Below, one piece after another: positions 1 to 6,856 of a stretch of DNA of 9,791 bases; position 1 is the stretch's first letter; each line of letters begins with the position of its first letter. The stretch comes from Lachnoclostridium sp. UBA1781 (GTDB taxonomy: Bacteria > Bacillota > Clostridia > Lachnospirales > Lachnospiraceae), in assembly GCA_002315495.1 (NCBI GenBank), contig DCGJ01000047.1, forward strand, positions 1 through 9,791, given 5' to 3'. The notes under the pieces are model-generated. The model had not been told where the DNA came from and made no database searches. It was given only the letters and a program-made list of their open reading frames with translations. The translations under genes were made by a program, and so were the position numbers.

Positions 1-180
1 CTGTCGGAATATCGCATCAACAAATCCCAAGAGTTATTAAAATGCACGGGCTACCGCAGCAGTGAAATCAGTCTTATGGTTGGCTACAAGGATCCGCACT
101 ATTTCTCCTTCCTGTTCAAGAAGATGGTTGGCATGACACCGACACAATATCGAGACGGCAAGACAGACAGTGAGAAGTAG
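1..180 (+). CDS. AraC-family DNA-binding response regulator, C-terminal fragment (5' end outside window)
   Basis: Frame 1 is open from the first base and gives 59 residues ending in TAG at 178-180. The fragment is the end of an AraC/XylS-type helix-turn-helix domain. The stretch GYRSSEISLMVGYKDPHYFS, followed by FLFKKMVGMTPTQYR, matches the second helix-turn-helix and the closing motif of that family (usual form: GY.D..YF...FKK..G.TP..YR). It ends 18 bp before a LytS/YesM-type histidine kinase. By the usual arrangement of such pairs, the missing upstream part should carry a CheY-like receiver domain, making this a YesN-type response regulator that binds the transporter promoter. The receiver is inferred from context and not seen; a stand-alone AraC regulator is the alternative. 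Confidence 0.88.
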   Translation: MSEYRINKSQELLKCTGYRSSEISLMVGYKDPHYFSFLFKKMVGMTPTQYRDGKTDSEK

Positions 181-198
181 GGAAGGGTAGCGTAGCGT

Positions 199-1635
199 AT
201 GTTTCAGCATTTAAGAGATAAAATGCGGCAATGGAATCTGTCTACGAAGATTAGTTATTCGTACCTGATTCTTTTGGTGCCGACACTTCTGGTCATTATC
301 TTTATGTTGATTTCCTTCGTAAGATTCAATGACCGGTATGATGATATTATCAACGCAGCCGGCGTTGCCAGTGACTTCTCGCTTGATTTCAAGTCGGACT
401 ACGACTATGAGACGTATCTGGTTATTGTCGGTAACAAAACAATAGAAGAGTCGAAGCTCACTTCGCTTCTGAAGGAGGCGAGTGGGATTGTTAAAAAACT
501 GCAGCTTCTGACGGATTCCGAGGAGAATCGGAAGCGACTAAACAATATCTCGAGGTACTTGAGTAACCTAAGCGTTTATCAGTCCCGTATTGAGGAAAAC
601 CTTGGACAGGAGAATAAATATGCGGACAACCTGGAAATTTGGGAGAACGATATTCAGATTGTTACCGGTCTTATTGAAGAAAATATGTCCGAGTATATTT
701 ACTACGAGATTCGAGATGTACAGGATTCCAAAGCAGAATATACGAAGCTTTATCAGCGGGTATTTCTTGGTATCGTAATCGCCTTAATCTTTGTCCTTGT
801 ATTAACCTTATGGATGTCGACGGTGATTCCGCGAAGCATTACCCGACCGATTCGAGAACTTCGCACGGTAACGGACCAGATTTCCAAAGGCGACCTTTCG
901 GTTCGTTCTGAGGTTGATGCCGGAGAAGAGGTTGGCGCACTCAGTGACTCCTTTAATATCATGATTGATAAGATCAACGAATTGATGGAGCAGATGAAGG
1001 AGGAGCAGATTCATCTTCGAAAGGCGGAACTTGAAGTGCTCCAATCGCAGATTAATCCGCATTTCCTGTACAATACGCTGGATACGATTATCTGGCTTGC
1101 GGAAGGCGGAGATATGAAGAAGGTAGTGACGCTTGTCGGAAGCCTGTCCGCATTTTTCCGAACTTCGTTGAATCAGGGACGTGAGGATTGTACGGTGGAG
1201 GAGGAAGAGCGACATATCCGAAGTTACTTGGAGATTCAGCAGGTTCGATATCAGGATATTTTGGAGTATGAGATTTCGATTCCGGAGGAATTGTATTCGT
1301 ATCAGCTTCCAAAGATTACGCTTCAACCGCTCGTGGAAAATGCGCTTTATCACGGCATTAAGAACAAGCGGGGAAAGGGTAAGATTACCGTTACCGGTGA
1401 ACGGGATGGAGCATTTGTCCGGATCCACATTGAGGATAACGGCCGAGGAATGACGCCGGAACGTTTGGAACAGGTGCAGGCGGCACTTCGAATTAAAAAC
1501 CTACAGGAGAGCAAGGTGTACGGTGTATTCAATGTAAATGAGCGAATCGCCCTGAAGTATGGTGAGGAATATGGCGTATCTTTTACCAGTGAGGATGGCG
1601 TAGGGACGGTAGCGACCATTACGATTCCGGCCTAA
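199..1635 (+). CDS. LytS/YesM-type sensor histidine kinase with short helical extracellular domain
   Basis: A 478-residue membrane kinase that should phosphorylate the response regulator encoded just upstream. Start ATG 199 has GGAAGGG at 181-187, 11 bp upstream. In order: membrane helix at about 19-42; an extracellular part at about 43-188, rich in charged, heptad-like helices; a second helix at about 189-211; a HAMP linker at about 208-262 (PRSITRPIREL, then GDLS); and a short coiled coil. The His_kinase domain (PF06580 type) follows, with QINPHFLYNTLD and phospho-acceptor H288. The ATPase domain has the N box LQPLVENALYHG (N381) and DNGRGM at 413-418. The last glycine box is unusual, VYGVFNVNERI, where G.G is common. 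Typical YesM proteins are near 580 residues with a large Cache sensor; this one is about 100 residues shorter. The short helical sensor resembles kinases that read a partner binding protein instead of binding sugar directly (inference). CGA arginine codons are frequent here and rare in the neighbouring binding-protein gene. Confidence 0.93.
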   Translation: MFQHLRDKMRQWNLSTKISYSYLILLVPTLLVIIFMLISFVRFNDRYDDIINAAGVASDFSLDFKSDYDYETYLVIVGNKTIEESKLTSLLKEASGIVKKLQLLTDSEENRKRLNNISRYLSNLSVYQSRIEENLGQENKYADNLEIWENDIQIVTGLIEENMSEYIYYEIRDVQDSKAEYTKLYQRVFLGIVIALIFVLVLTLWMSTVIPRSITRPIRELRTVTDQISKGDLSVRSEVDAGEEVGALSDSFNIMIDKINELMEQMKEEQIHLRKAELEVLQSQINPHFLYNTLDTIIWLAEGGDMKKVVTLVGSLSAFFRTSLNQGREDCTVEEEERHIRSYLEIQQVRYQDILEYEISIPEELYSYQLPKITLQPLVENALYHGIKNKRGKGKITVTGERDGAFVRIHIEDNGRGMTPERLEQVQAALRIKNLQESKVYGVFNVNERIALKYGEEYGVSFTSEDGVGTVATITIPA

Positions 1636-1656
1636 CAGCAAAAAATTATAAGCAGG

Positions 1657-1690
1657 ATGCCCTTTGTCTACGGACGGAGGGCATTTTTCT
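1657..1690 (+). terminator. Rho-independent terminator after the histidine kinase
   Basis: ATGCCCT (1657-1663) pairs with AGGGCAT (1678-1684). The stem continues inward through two G-U pairs and GTC/GAC, giving about 12 bp closed by a UACG loop (1669-1672) on a C-G pair. This is a UNCG-type tetraloop, known for high stability. The 3' arm runs into TTTTTCT. The hairpin separates the two-component genes from the transporter, so the transporter needs its own promoter. Confidence 0.9.
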
Positions 1691-1736
1691 ATGAAAAGCA
1701 ATAATTGAGAAGAAATTCAATTGTCACCTGAATTAT

Positions 1737-1750
1737 CGCAATAGTTAGGT
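1737..1750 (+). promoter_or_regulatory. Upstream copy of a repeated element, candidate regulator site
   Basis: CGCAATAGTTAGGT matches CGGAATAGTTATGT at 1842-1855 at 12 of 14 positions, in the same orientation. The offset is 105 bp, close to ten helical turns. The pair lies in the AT-rich region between the kinase terminator and the binding-protein gene, where the adjacent AraC-type regulator would be expected to act. This is a pattern match only; chance is not excluded in AT-rich DNA. Confidence 0.3.
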
Positions 1751-1841
1751 AGAAAGATGATGTTCTCCTGATGTGAAAAAAATCAACCGATTTCGTAAAA
1801 AAATAAACTCCTTATAAAACTGCAATAAAAATTTGAACAAC

Positions 1842-1855
1842 CGGAATAGTTATGT
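1842..1855 (+). promoter_or_regulatory. Promoter-proximal copy of the repeated element, candidate activator site
   Basis: CGGAATAGTTATGT is the second copy of the element at 1737-1750. Its centre lies about 45 bp upstream of the transcription start predicted from the -10 box at 1881-1886. That is where AraC-type activators commonly bind to compensate for a poor -35 box. The promoter indeed lacks a good -35 hexamer. The role is inferred. Confidence 0.35.
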
Positions 1856-1877
1856 GAATGGAAATTAATTTTTTTCA

Positions 1878-1886
1878 TGATAGACT
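1878..1886 (+). promoter_or_regulatory. Candidate extended -10 promoter for the transporter operon
   Basis: TGATAGACT fits the extended -10 pattern TGnTAnnnT. The hexamer TAGACT shares four of six bases with TATAAT. No convincing TTGACA-like hexamer sits 16-18 bp upstream, which suits a promoter that depends on an activator. Transcription would start near 1893, leaving a leader of about 55 nt before ATG 1948. Other weak -10 candidates (TAAACT at 1886-1891) cannot be excluded. Confidence 0.4.
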
Positions 1887-1909
1887 AAACTCAAGTTGAA
1901 AAACTTAGG

Positions 1910-1923
1910 GTGTCAAATGACAC
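1910..1923. promoter_or_regulatory. Perfect inverted repeat GTGTCA-N2-TGACAC, candidate operator
   Basis: Two perfect 6-bp half sites, GTGTCA (1910-1915) and TGACAC (1918-1923), are separated by AA. The site lies just downstream of the predicted transcription start and about 10 bp before the ribosome site AAGGAGG (1932-1938). A dimeric repressor bound here would block early elongation. It could instead act as a weak RNA hairpin, though a 2-nt loop makes that unlikely. The binding protein is not known. Confidence 0.4.
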
Positions 1924-1947
1924 ACCAATTTAAGGAGGAAAAGAACA

Positions 1948-2922
1948 ATGAAGAAAATTGTTGCTTTGATGCTTGTAGCAGTAATGGTATTGGCTCTCGT
2001 TGCTTGTGGGGACAAGGGCGAGGACGGAGAGAAGAAGGGTGACGGTCTGATCAAGGTTGGTATTATTAATAACGACCCTAACGAGTCCGGTTACAGAACC
2101 GCTAACGTTAACGATTTGAAGAACACCTTCACTAAGGCAAACGGTTATGAGGCTTCTTTCTTCTATAGCTTGAAGAATGAAGAGCAGATCGCTCAGGCAG
2201 ACAAGTTCATCACTGATGAAGTTGACTATCTCTTGATTTCCGCAGCTGGTACTGCTGGTTGGGATGCTACCTTGAAGAAGGCTAAGGAAGCCGGAATTAA
2301 GGTTATCCTTTTCGACAGAACCATCGATGCTGATGCATCCCTTTACGAGGCTTCTATCGTTTCCGATATGGCTAAGGAAGGTCAGACTGCTGTTGATTGG
2401 TTGAAGGGCAAGAACCTTGAGACCTACAACATCATTCACATCCAGGGCGCTATGGGTTCTGCTGCACAGATCGGCCGTTCCGGTGCTCTTGATACTGAAG
2501 TTGCTGCAAATGCTAACTGGAACATCGTTGTTCAGCAGACCGCTGAGTGGAGTGCTGATAAGGCAGAAGAAATCGTTCAGTCCGTTATCAACTCCGGCGA
2601 GTCCTTCAACGTAATCTACGCTGAGAACGACGATATGGCTAAGGGCGCTATGGCTGCTCTTGACAAGGCTGGTATCACCCATGGTAAGGACGGCGACGTT
2701 ATCATTATGGGTTATGACTGCAACACCTACGCACTTGAGTATCTTCTTAAGGGCGATTGGAACTACGATGGTCAGTGTAATCCGTTCCAGGCTGGTTACC
2801 TTGATGACATCATCAAGAAGCTTGAAAAGGGTGAGTCTGTTCAGAAGACCATCATCATGGATGAGAAGGGCTTCGATTGCGAAACCATTACTGAGGATGA
2901 CGTTAAGAAGTACGGTATCTAA
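1948..2922 (+). CDS. ytfQ: YtfQ-like sugar-binding lipoprotein (periplasmic-binding-protein type I), main transport receptor
   Basis: A 324-residue binding protein that should capture the sugar outside the membrane and deliver it to the YtfT/YjfF channel. AAGGAGG at 1932-1938 sets the start. The signal peptide ends in the lipobox LALVAC, with lipidated Cys20, followed by an acidic and lysine-rich linker. The mature part follows the type I fold and the YtfQ pattern: YRTAN (49-53), AGTAGWD (100-106), LFDRTIDA (121-128, with D123 and R124), IQGAMGSAAQIGR (165-177), YAENDDMAKGA (224-234), GYDCN (255-259) and CNPF (277-280). These regions line the sugar pocket in this family. Codon use is strongly biased: lysine is AAG at every position except codon 3, and alanine is mostly GCT. 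This marks a highly expressed gene. A terminator follows at once. The family is secure. The ligand (galactofuranose, L-arabinose or another sugar) is not fixed, and the first pocket segment (NNDPNES) differs from the usual Q-G-E form. Confidence 0.88.
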   Translation: MKKIVALMLVAVMVLALVACGDKGEDGEKKGDGLIKVGIINNDPNESGYRTANVNDLKNTFTKANGYEASFFYSLKNEEQIAQADKFITDEVDYLLISAAGTAGWDATLKKAKEAGIKVILFDRTIDADASLYEASIVSDMAKEGQTAVDWLKGKNLETYNIIHIQGAMGSAAQIGRSGALDTEVAANANWNIVVQQTAEWSADKAEEIVQSVINSGESFNVIYAENDDMAKGAMAALDKAGITHGKDGDVIIMGYDCNTYALEYLLKGDWNYDGQCNPFQAGYLDDIIKKLEKGESVQKTIIMDEKGFDCETITEDDVKKYGI

Positions 2923-2960
2923 TCCATCGTTTAATCACAACAAATTCTAACTAGTCATTA

Positions 2961-3006
2961 CAGGGTGCAGCCGAGGCCATATCAACTGACGCTGCGCCCT
3001 GTTTTT
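2961..3006 (+). terminator. Terminator/attenuator hairpin between binding protein and ATPase genes
   Basis: CAGGGTGCAGC (2961-2971) pairs with GCTGCGCCCTG (2991-3001) over 11 bp with one G-U pair, around a 19-nt loop, and is followed by TTTTT (3002-3006). No clear promoter is seen between it and the ATPase start at 3059. It most likely works as a leaky terminator, giving much more binding-protein mRNA than transporter mRNA, a common arrangement in ABC operons. It also would protect the 3' end of the upstream message. Confidence 0.85.
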
Positions 3007-3058
3007 GTAAGAAACACATGGTATCAAGAGGAACTTCATCGTCGGAGGTGTACTGAAG

Positions 3059-4579
3059 ATGAGAAATAAGATTGTTCTGGAAATGAAGAACATTTATAAA
3101 ACCTTTGGCACGGTTAAGGCTCTGCAGGGGGTAGAGTTTCGACTGGCAGAGGGTGAGATTCACGCTCTTATGGGCGAAAATGGTGCCGGTAAGTCGACAC
3201 TGATTAAGGTATTAACAGGTGTATACAGTAAGGATGAGGGTGATGTTATCCTCAATGGAAAGGCCGTTTCCATTCATTCCCCACAGGATGCGCAAAAAGT
3301 GGGAATCAGTACTGTATATCAGGAAATTACATTGTGTCCGAATCTTTCCGTTGCCGAGAATATGTATATCGGTCGCGAAAAAGGGGTATGGCAGAAGTGG
3401 GGCAGCATGAATGCCGGCGCAACTAAGATTTTGGAATCCTTACAGATTCCGGCGTCTGCGTCCCAACAGCTTGGAACCTGTTCGATTGCCGTGCAGCAGA
3501 TGGTAGCAATTGCAAGAGCCGTAGATATGGAATGTAAGGTTCTGATTTTGGATGAGCCGACATCCTCTCTTGACGAGCAGGAAGTAGCGAAGCTGTTCAA
3601 ACTGATGCGTGAGCTGAAGGAAAGAGGCGTAGGCATTATCTTTGTTACGCATTTCCTGGAACAGGTTTACGAGGTTTGTGACATGATTACCGTTCTTCGT
3701 GACGGTAAGTATGTTGGTGAGTACGAAATTGCCGATCTTCCGAGAATCAAGCTGGTATCCACTATGCTTGGTAAAGACTTGGATGATCTTTCAGATATTA
3801 AGAGTGATGCTAAGGAGTACATTTGCGGAGAGGCTCCGAAGGTTTTGGAAGCATTTGACCTGGTCAGCGATGCGGGAATCAAGCCATTTGATTTCTACAT
3901 TAAAAAAGGCGAGGTAAATGGTTTCACCGGTCTTCTCGGCTCCGGACGAAGCGAGTGCGTAAGATCGATTTTCGGTGCTGACCGTGTCCTTGGAGGCAAG
4001 GTGCTTCGTGATGGAAAACCGGTTAAGATTAAAGCGCCGATTGATGCCATGAAGGCAGGAATCGCCTATCTTCCGGAAGACCGTAAGAATGACGGTATCG
4101 TTGGAGATTTGTCGGTACGCGATAACATTGTGCTTGCTTTGCAGGTGCTTCGTGGATATTTCCGTCCGATTTCAAAGGAGGAAGCGTACAAGTTTGCCGA
4201 TGAGTACATTAAACTCTTAGAGATTAAAACAGCTTCTGCGGACACTCCGATTAAATCGTTGTCCGGTGGTAACCAGCAGAAGGTCATCCTGGCCCGTTGG
4301 CTGTTGACACATCCGGAATATTTGATTTTGGATGAGCCGACAAGAGGTATCGACGTCGGAACAAAGATTGAGATTCAGAAGCTTGTATTAAAACTTGCCG
4401 GTGAGGGCATGGCGGTCACCTTCATTTCTTCCGAAACGGACGAAATGCTTCGTACCTGCAGTCGTCTCGTTGTTATGAGAGACCGAAAGGTAGTTGGAGA
4501 ATTGACCGGTGGTGACCTTACACAGAGTAAGATTATGGAAACCATTGCAGGAGGAGGGGTTGAAGATGGAAGAGAATAA
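3059..4579 (+). CDS. ytfR: Sugar ABC transporter ATP-binding protein, YtfR-like, two fused ATPase domains
   Basis: A 506-residue cytoplasmic ATPase that powers sugar import by the two permeases encoded next. GGAGGTG at 3044-3050 sets ATG 3059. Domain 1 has Walker A GENGAGKST (39-47), Q-loop YQEI (Q88), signature CSIAVQQ (141-147), Walker B LILDEPTSSLD (162-172) and switch His198. Domain 2 has a degenerate Walker A, GLLGSGRSE (291-299), which lacks the lysine, as is normal in the RbsA/XylG/MglA group. It then has LSGGNQQ (401-407), LILDEPTRGID (422-432), and ISSET in place of the switch histidine. The phrases VTHFLEQVYEV, RGYFRPISKEE and the SIAVQQMVAIARA signature resemble E. coli YtfR more than RbsA or XylG. 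The gene overlaps the next by 14 bp, so the two are translationally coupled. The length is normal for the family. Confidence 0.94.
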   Translation: MRNKIVLEMKNIYKTFGTVKALQGVEFRLAEGEIHALMGENGAGKSTLIKVLTGVYSKDEGDVILNGKAVSIHSPQDAQKVGISTVYQEITLCPNLSVAENMYIGREKGVWQKWGSMNAGATKILESLQIPASASQQLGTCSIAVQQMVAIARAVDMECKVLILDEPTSSLDEQEVAKLFKLMRELKERGVGIIFVTHFLEQVYEVCDMITVLRDGKYVGEYEIADLPRIKLVSTMLGKDLDDLSDIKSDAKEYICGEAPKVLEAFDLVSDAGIKPFDFYIKKGEVNGFTGLLGSGRSECVRSIFGADRVLGGKVLRDGKPVKIKAPIDAMKAGIAYLPEDRKNDGIVGDLSVRDNIVLALQVLRGYFRPISKEEAYKFADEYIKLLEIKTASADTPIKSLSGGNQQKVILARWLLTHPEYLILDEPTRGIDVGTKIEIQKLVLKLAGEGMAVTFISSETDEMLRTCSRLVVMRDRKVVGELTGGDLTQSKIMETIAGGGVEDGRE

Positions 4580-5726
4580 AACACCTGAAATCAATCCGGA
4601 AGAGAAGAAAGTAGTTCAGGCACCTTCGAAGCCTGCAAAATCCTTGGATTGGAAAGCCATATTCGGGAAAATGCTCCATTCGCAGATGTTGATTCCGGTT
4701 GTTGCAATGTTGGCATTGCTCATTTTCAACCTGGTTAACGACCCGAGCTTCTTTGCCATTAAATATGGCCCGAACAGTGTCGGTGATAATGTATTTACCG
4801 GAAACCTGATTACCATTTTTGATAAGGGTGCCGAGCTTGCTATTCTGGCAATTGGTATGACTTTGGTTACCGCTGCCTGTGGCGGACAGGACATTTCCGT
4901 AGGTGCTACGATTGCAATTGCAGGTTCAGCCATTCTTCGTGTCGTTCGTGGCAGTGAAATCAGCCCGGACACCTTGCAGAATCCACTTATTCTGGGCTTC
5001 CTGGTTGGATGTCTTGCCGTTATTGCCTGCGGTGCATTCAATGGTATCCTCGTAGCTTACTTTAAGATTCAGCCGATGGTTGCAACCTTGATTTTGTTTA
5101 CTGCAGGTCGTTCGATTGCGGCTTGGATTAACCAGAACCAGCTTCCAAACATTAAGGATCCGACCTTTGGATATTATGGCGGATTTATTCCGGGAGTTCC
5201 GATTGCAACACCGATTATCATCTCGATTATCTGCTTTATTGTAATCGCACTTGTACTGCGGTTTACGACCCTTGGTCTGTATGCGCAGTCGGTAGGTATT
5301 AATGAGCAGTCTTCCAGACTGAACGGTATTAATCCTACTTTGATTAAGTTCATTACCTTTGTTATTTTGGGTATCTGTGTAGCAGTTTGCGGTTTGATTA
5401 AGGTTAGCCGTATCTCGACCATCAATTACTCCTCCGTAGCAAAGGATATTGAAATGGACGCCATCCTTGCTGTCGCACTTGGTGGCAATGCATTGGGTGG
5501 TGGTAAATTCAGCATCAAGGCATCGGTTCTCGGTGCTTACGTAATTCAGCTTTTAACAACAACACTTTACACGAAGAAGGTTAATTCTGCAGCGATTTCT
5601 GCTTACAAGGCAATTGTTGTTATTATCCTTGTTGTCATCAGTGCTCCGGTTGTTCGTGAACTGTTTGCAAAGCTTAAGGTAAAGTTGTCCAAAAAGATGG
5701 CACGGGCCGGAAAGAAGGTGGCTTAA
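4566..5726 (+). CDS. ytfT: Sugar ABC transporter permease, YtfT-like
   Basis: A 386-residue membrane protein forming one half of the sugar channel. ATG 4566 is chosen because AGGAGGAGG (4549-4557) sits 8 bp upstream. A longer reading from 4509 would have no such site and would extend deep into the ATPase gene. A charged, proline- and lysine-rich cytoplasmic tail of about 38 residues precedes roughly 8-10 hydrophobic helices. Hallmarks of BPD_transp_2 permeases are CGGQDISVGA (105-114), FNGILVAYFKIQPMVATLIL (158-177), and EMDAILAVALGGNALGGGKF (296-315), the last being the loop region near the ATPase contact. KIQP.VATLIL and the E.DAILAV..GG segment match E. coli YtfT. The usual GGIDLSVG is here GGQDISVG. 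The stop is separated from the next start by one base, so the two permeases are probably made together as a heterodimer. Confidence 0.92.
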   Translation: MEENKTPEINPEEKKVVQAPSKPAKSLDWKAIFGKMLHSQMLIPVVAMLALLIFNLVNDPSFFAIKYGPNSVGDNVFTGNLITIFDKGAELAILAIGMTLVTAACGGQDISVGATIAIAGSAILRVVRGSEISPDTLQNPLILGFLVGCLAVIACGAFNGILVAYFKIQPMVATLILFTAGRSIAAWINQNQLPNIKDPTFGYYGGFIPGVPIATPIIISIICFIVIALVLRFTTLGLYAQSVGINEQSSRLNGINPTLIKFITFVILGICVAVCGLIKVSRISTINYSSVAKDIEMDAILAVALGGNALGGGKFSIKASVLGAYVIQLLTTTLYTKKVNSAAISAYKAIVVIILVVISAPVVRELFAKLKVKLSKKMARAGKKVA

Positions 5727-5727
5727 T

Positions 5728-6777
5728 ATGAAGAATTCAAAAGCTCTTTCCGCTGTAAAAGACAAAGTACAAAAGATGTCGGATACCAGTCTTCTTTTGA
5801 CGATTACGATTGTTGTTTTTGTACTGATGTATCTTGGTGCAATCATTTTCGAAGGAGAAGGTTTCTTAAAAGCACAGACCTTCCTTGATATTCTGAATAA
5901 TAATAGCGCGTTACTTATAGTTTCCTGTGGTATGAGCCTGGTAATGATTACCGGCGGAATTGATATCTCCGTTGGTGGTGTCGTTGCTCTTACCAGTATG
6001 TCCTGTGCAGTCGTTCTTGACTTGAAGAATGGTAGCATTTTTGAGGCGATTTTAGTCGCTTTGTTTATCGGTCTTGCCTTTGGCGTAGTGCAGGGGTATC
6101 TCGTAGCCTACCTAGGTATTCAGCCGTTTATCGTTACTCTGGCAGGTATGTTCTTTGCGAGAGGTATGACGACCATCGTTCATGCAAAGCCGTTTAACGT
6201 TGTTCATGAAGGTCTGAACAAACTGAAGGACAGTCGTATTGTCATCCCGGGATTGGGATACACAAATAAGCATGGAAAATACATCGACGCAAAAATTGAA
6301 ATCGGTGTCGTTGTAGCACTTGTTGTTGTTTTCGTCATGTTTATTCTTCTTCGTTGGACCAAGAAAGGTCGTCATTTCTACGCTGTCGGTGGAAACCGTC
6401 AGAGCGCTTTGATGCTTGGTGTAAACGTGAAGAGAACCGTATTCCTTTCTCATGTTGTTTGTGGCCTTCTTGCCGGTATTGCAGGATTTGTTTTCTTCCT
6501 TCACGTTGGTTCGGGTTCTCCGTCTCATGCACAGGGAATGGAAATGAACGCTATTGCATCTTCCATCATTGGTGGTACAATGTTAACAGGTGGCGTAGGT
6601 AACATTATCGGTACTTTGTTTGGCGTTTTGTCTCTTTGTACGATTCAGAACATCGTTGCTTCCGCCGGCCTTGATGATGCATGGTGGATCGGAATCACGA
6701 TTGCAGCAATGCTTTGCCTGTTCCTCGTAATTCAGTCCGTCGTAATGAAGGTACGTAAGAAAATGACGAAGTCTTAA
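5728..6777 (+). CDS. yjfF: Sugar ABC transporter permease, YjfF-like
   Basis: A 349-residue second permease subunit. The start ATG 5728 follows the previous stop by one base, with AAGGTG (5715-5720) 7 bp upstream, inside the previous gene. It has about 8-10 hydrophobic helices, starting at about 22-41. The family motif is GGIDISVGG (76-84). IQPFIVTLAGMFFARGM (131-147) and NAIASSIIGGTMLTGGVGN (274-292) closely follow E. coli YjfF (ITLAGMFF.RG and the GGT.L.GGVG segment). The two permeases here are distinct relatives, as in the E. coli YtfT/YjfF pair, rather than a homodimer as in RbsC systems; this supports the YtfQRT-YjfF assignment. An extracellular segment around 171-191 with KHGKYIDAKIE looks longer than in the E. 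coli protein (from memory, no alignment run). Confidence 0.92.
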   Translation: MKNSKALSAVKDKVQKMSDTSLLLTITIVVFVLMYLGAIIFEGEGFLKAQTFLDILNNNSALLIVSCGMSLVMITGGIDISVGGVVALTSMSCAVVLDLKNGSIFEAILVALFIGLAFGVVQGYLVAYLGIQPFIVTLAGMFFARGMTTIVHAKPFNVVHEGLNKLKDSRIVIPGLGYTNKHGKYIDAKIEIGVVVALVVVFVMFILLRWTKKGRHFYAVGGNRQSALMLGVNVKRTVFLSHVVCGLLAGIAGFVFFLHVGSGSPSHAQGMEMNAIASSIIGGTMLTGGVGNIIGTLFGVLSLCTIQNIVASAGLDDAWWIGITIAAMLCLFLVIQSVVMKVRKKMTKS

Positions 6778-6790
6778 TGAAATCTAAATG

Positions 6791-6822
6791 CGGCGGCTTA
6801 TGACATCGGTTGTAAGCCGCTG
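6791..6822 (+). other. Intergenic RNA hairpin without U-tract between yjfF and second binding-protein gene
   Basis: CGGCGGCTTA (6791-6800) pairs with TAAGCCGCTG (6813-6822) over 10 bp with one G-U pair and a 12-nt loop. The stem is followed by CAAAAAGC, not a T-run, so it is not a classical terminator. It occupies the 79-bp gap between genes. It may protect the transporter mRNA from 3' degradation or be a processing point that sets different levels of the two gene groups. This role is inferred. Confidence 0.5.
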
Positions 6823-6856
6823 CAAAAAGCATTCAGCTTCGCCAAATGGAGAAGAT

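Noticed and set aside
808..1428. 206-residue open frame on the minus strand inside the histidine kinase gene
   Set aside because: The protein looks random, rich in arginine and leucine with no domain, and the + strand motifs (H288, N box, DNGRGM) prove the real frame.
1691..1947. Catabolite-repression (cre) site for CcpA
   Set aside because: No stretch fits the cre pattern well enough in the promoter region, although such sites are common before sugar operons in this group.
1930..2682. 250-residue open frame on the minus strand opposite the first binding-protein gene
   Set aside because: It mirrors a gene with strong codon bias, which leaves the opposite strand open by chance. It has no ribosome site or recognisable domain, and the + strand gene is secure.
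4509..4565. Longer start for the first permease at 4509
   Set aside because: There is no ribosome site before it and it would overlap the ATPase gene by 71 bp. ATG 4566 has AGGAGGAGG at the right distance.
6791..6822. Hairpin read as a terminator
   Set aside because: The stem is followed by CAAAAAGC on the + strand, with no T-run.
6788..6856. Longer start for the second binding protein at 6788
   Set aside because: It would add 23 residues ahead of the leader helix and translate the hairpin at 6791-6822. GGAGAAG before 6857 gives a better start directly followed by a basic-hydrophobic leader.
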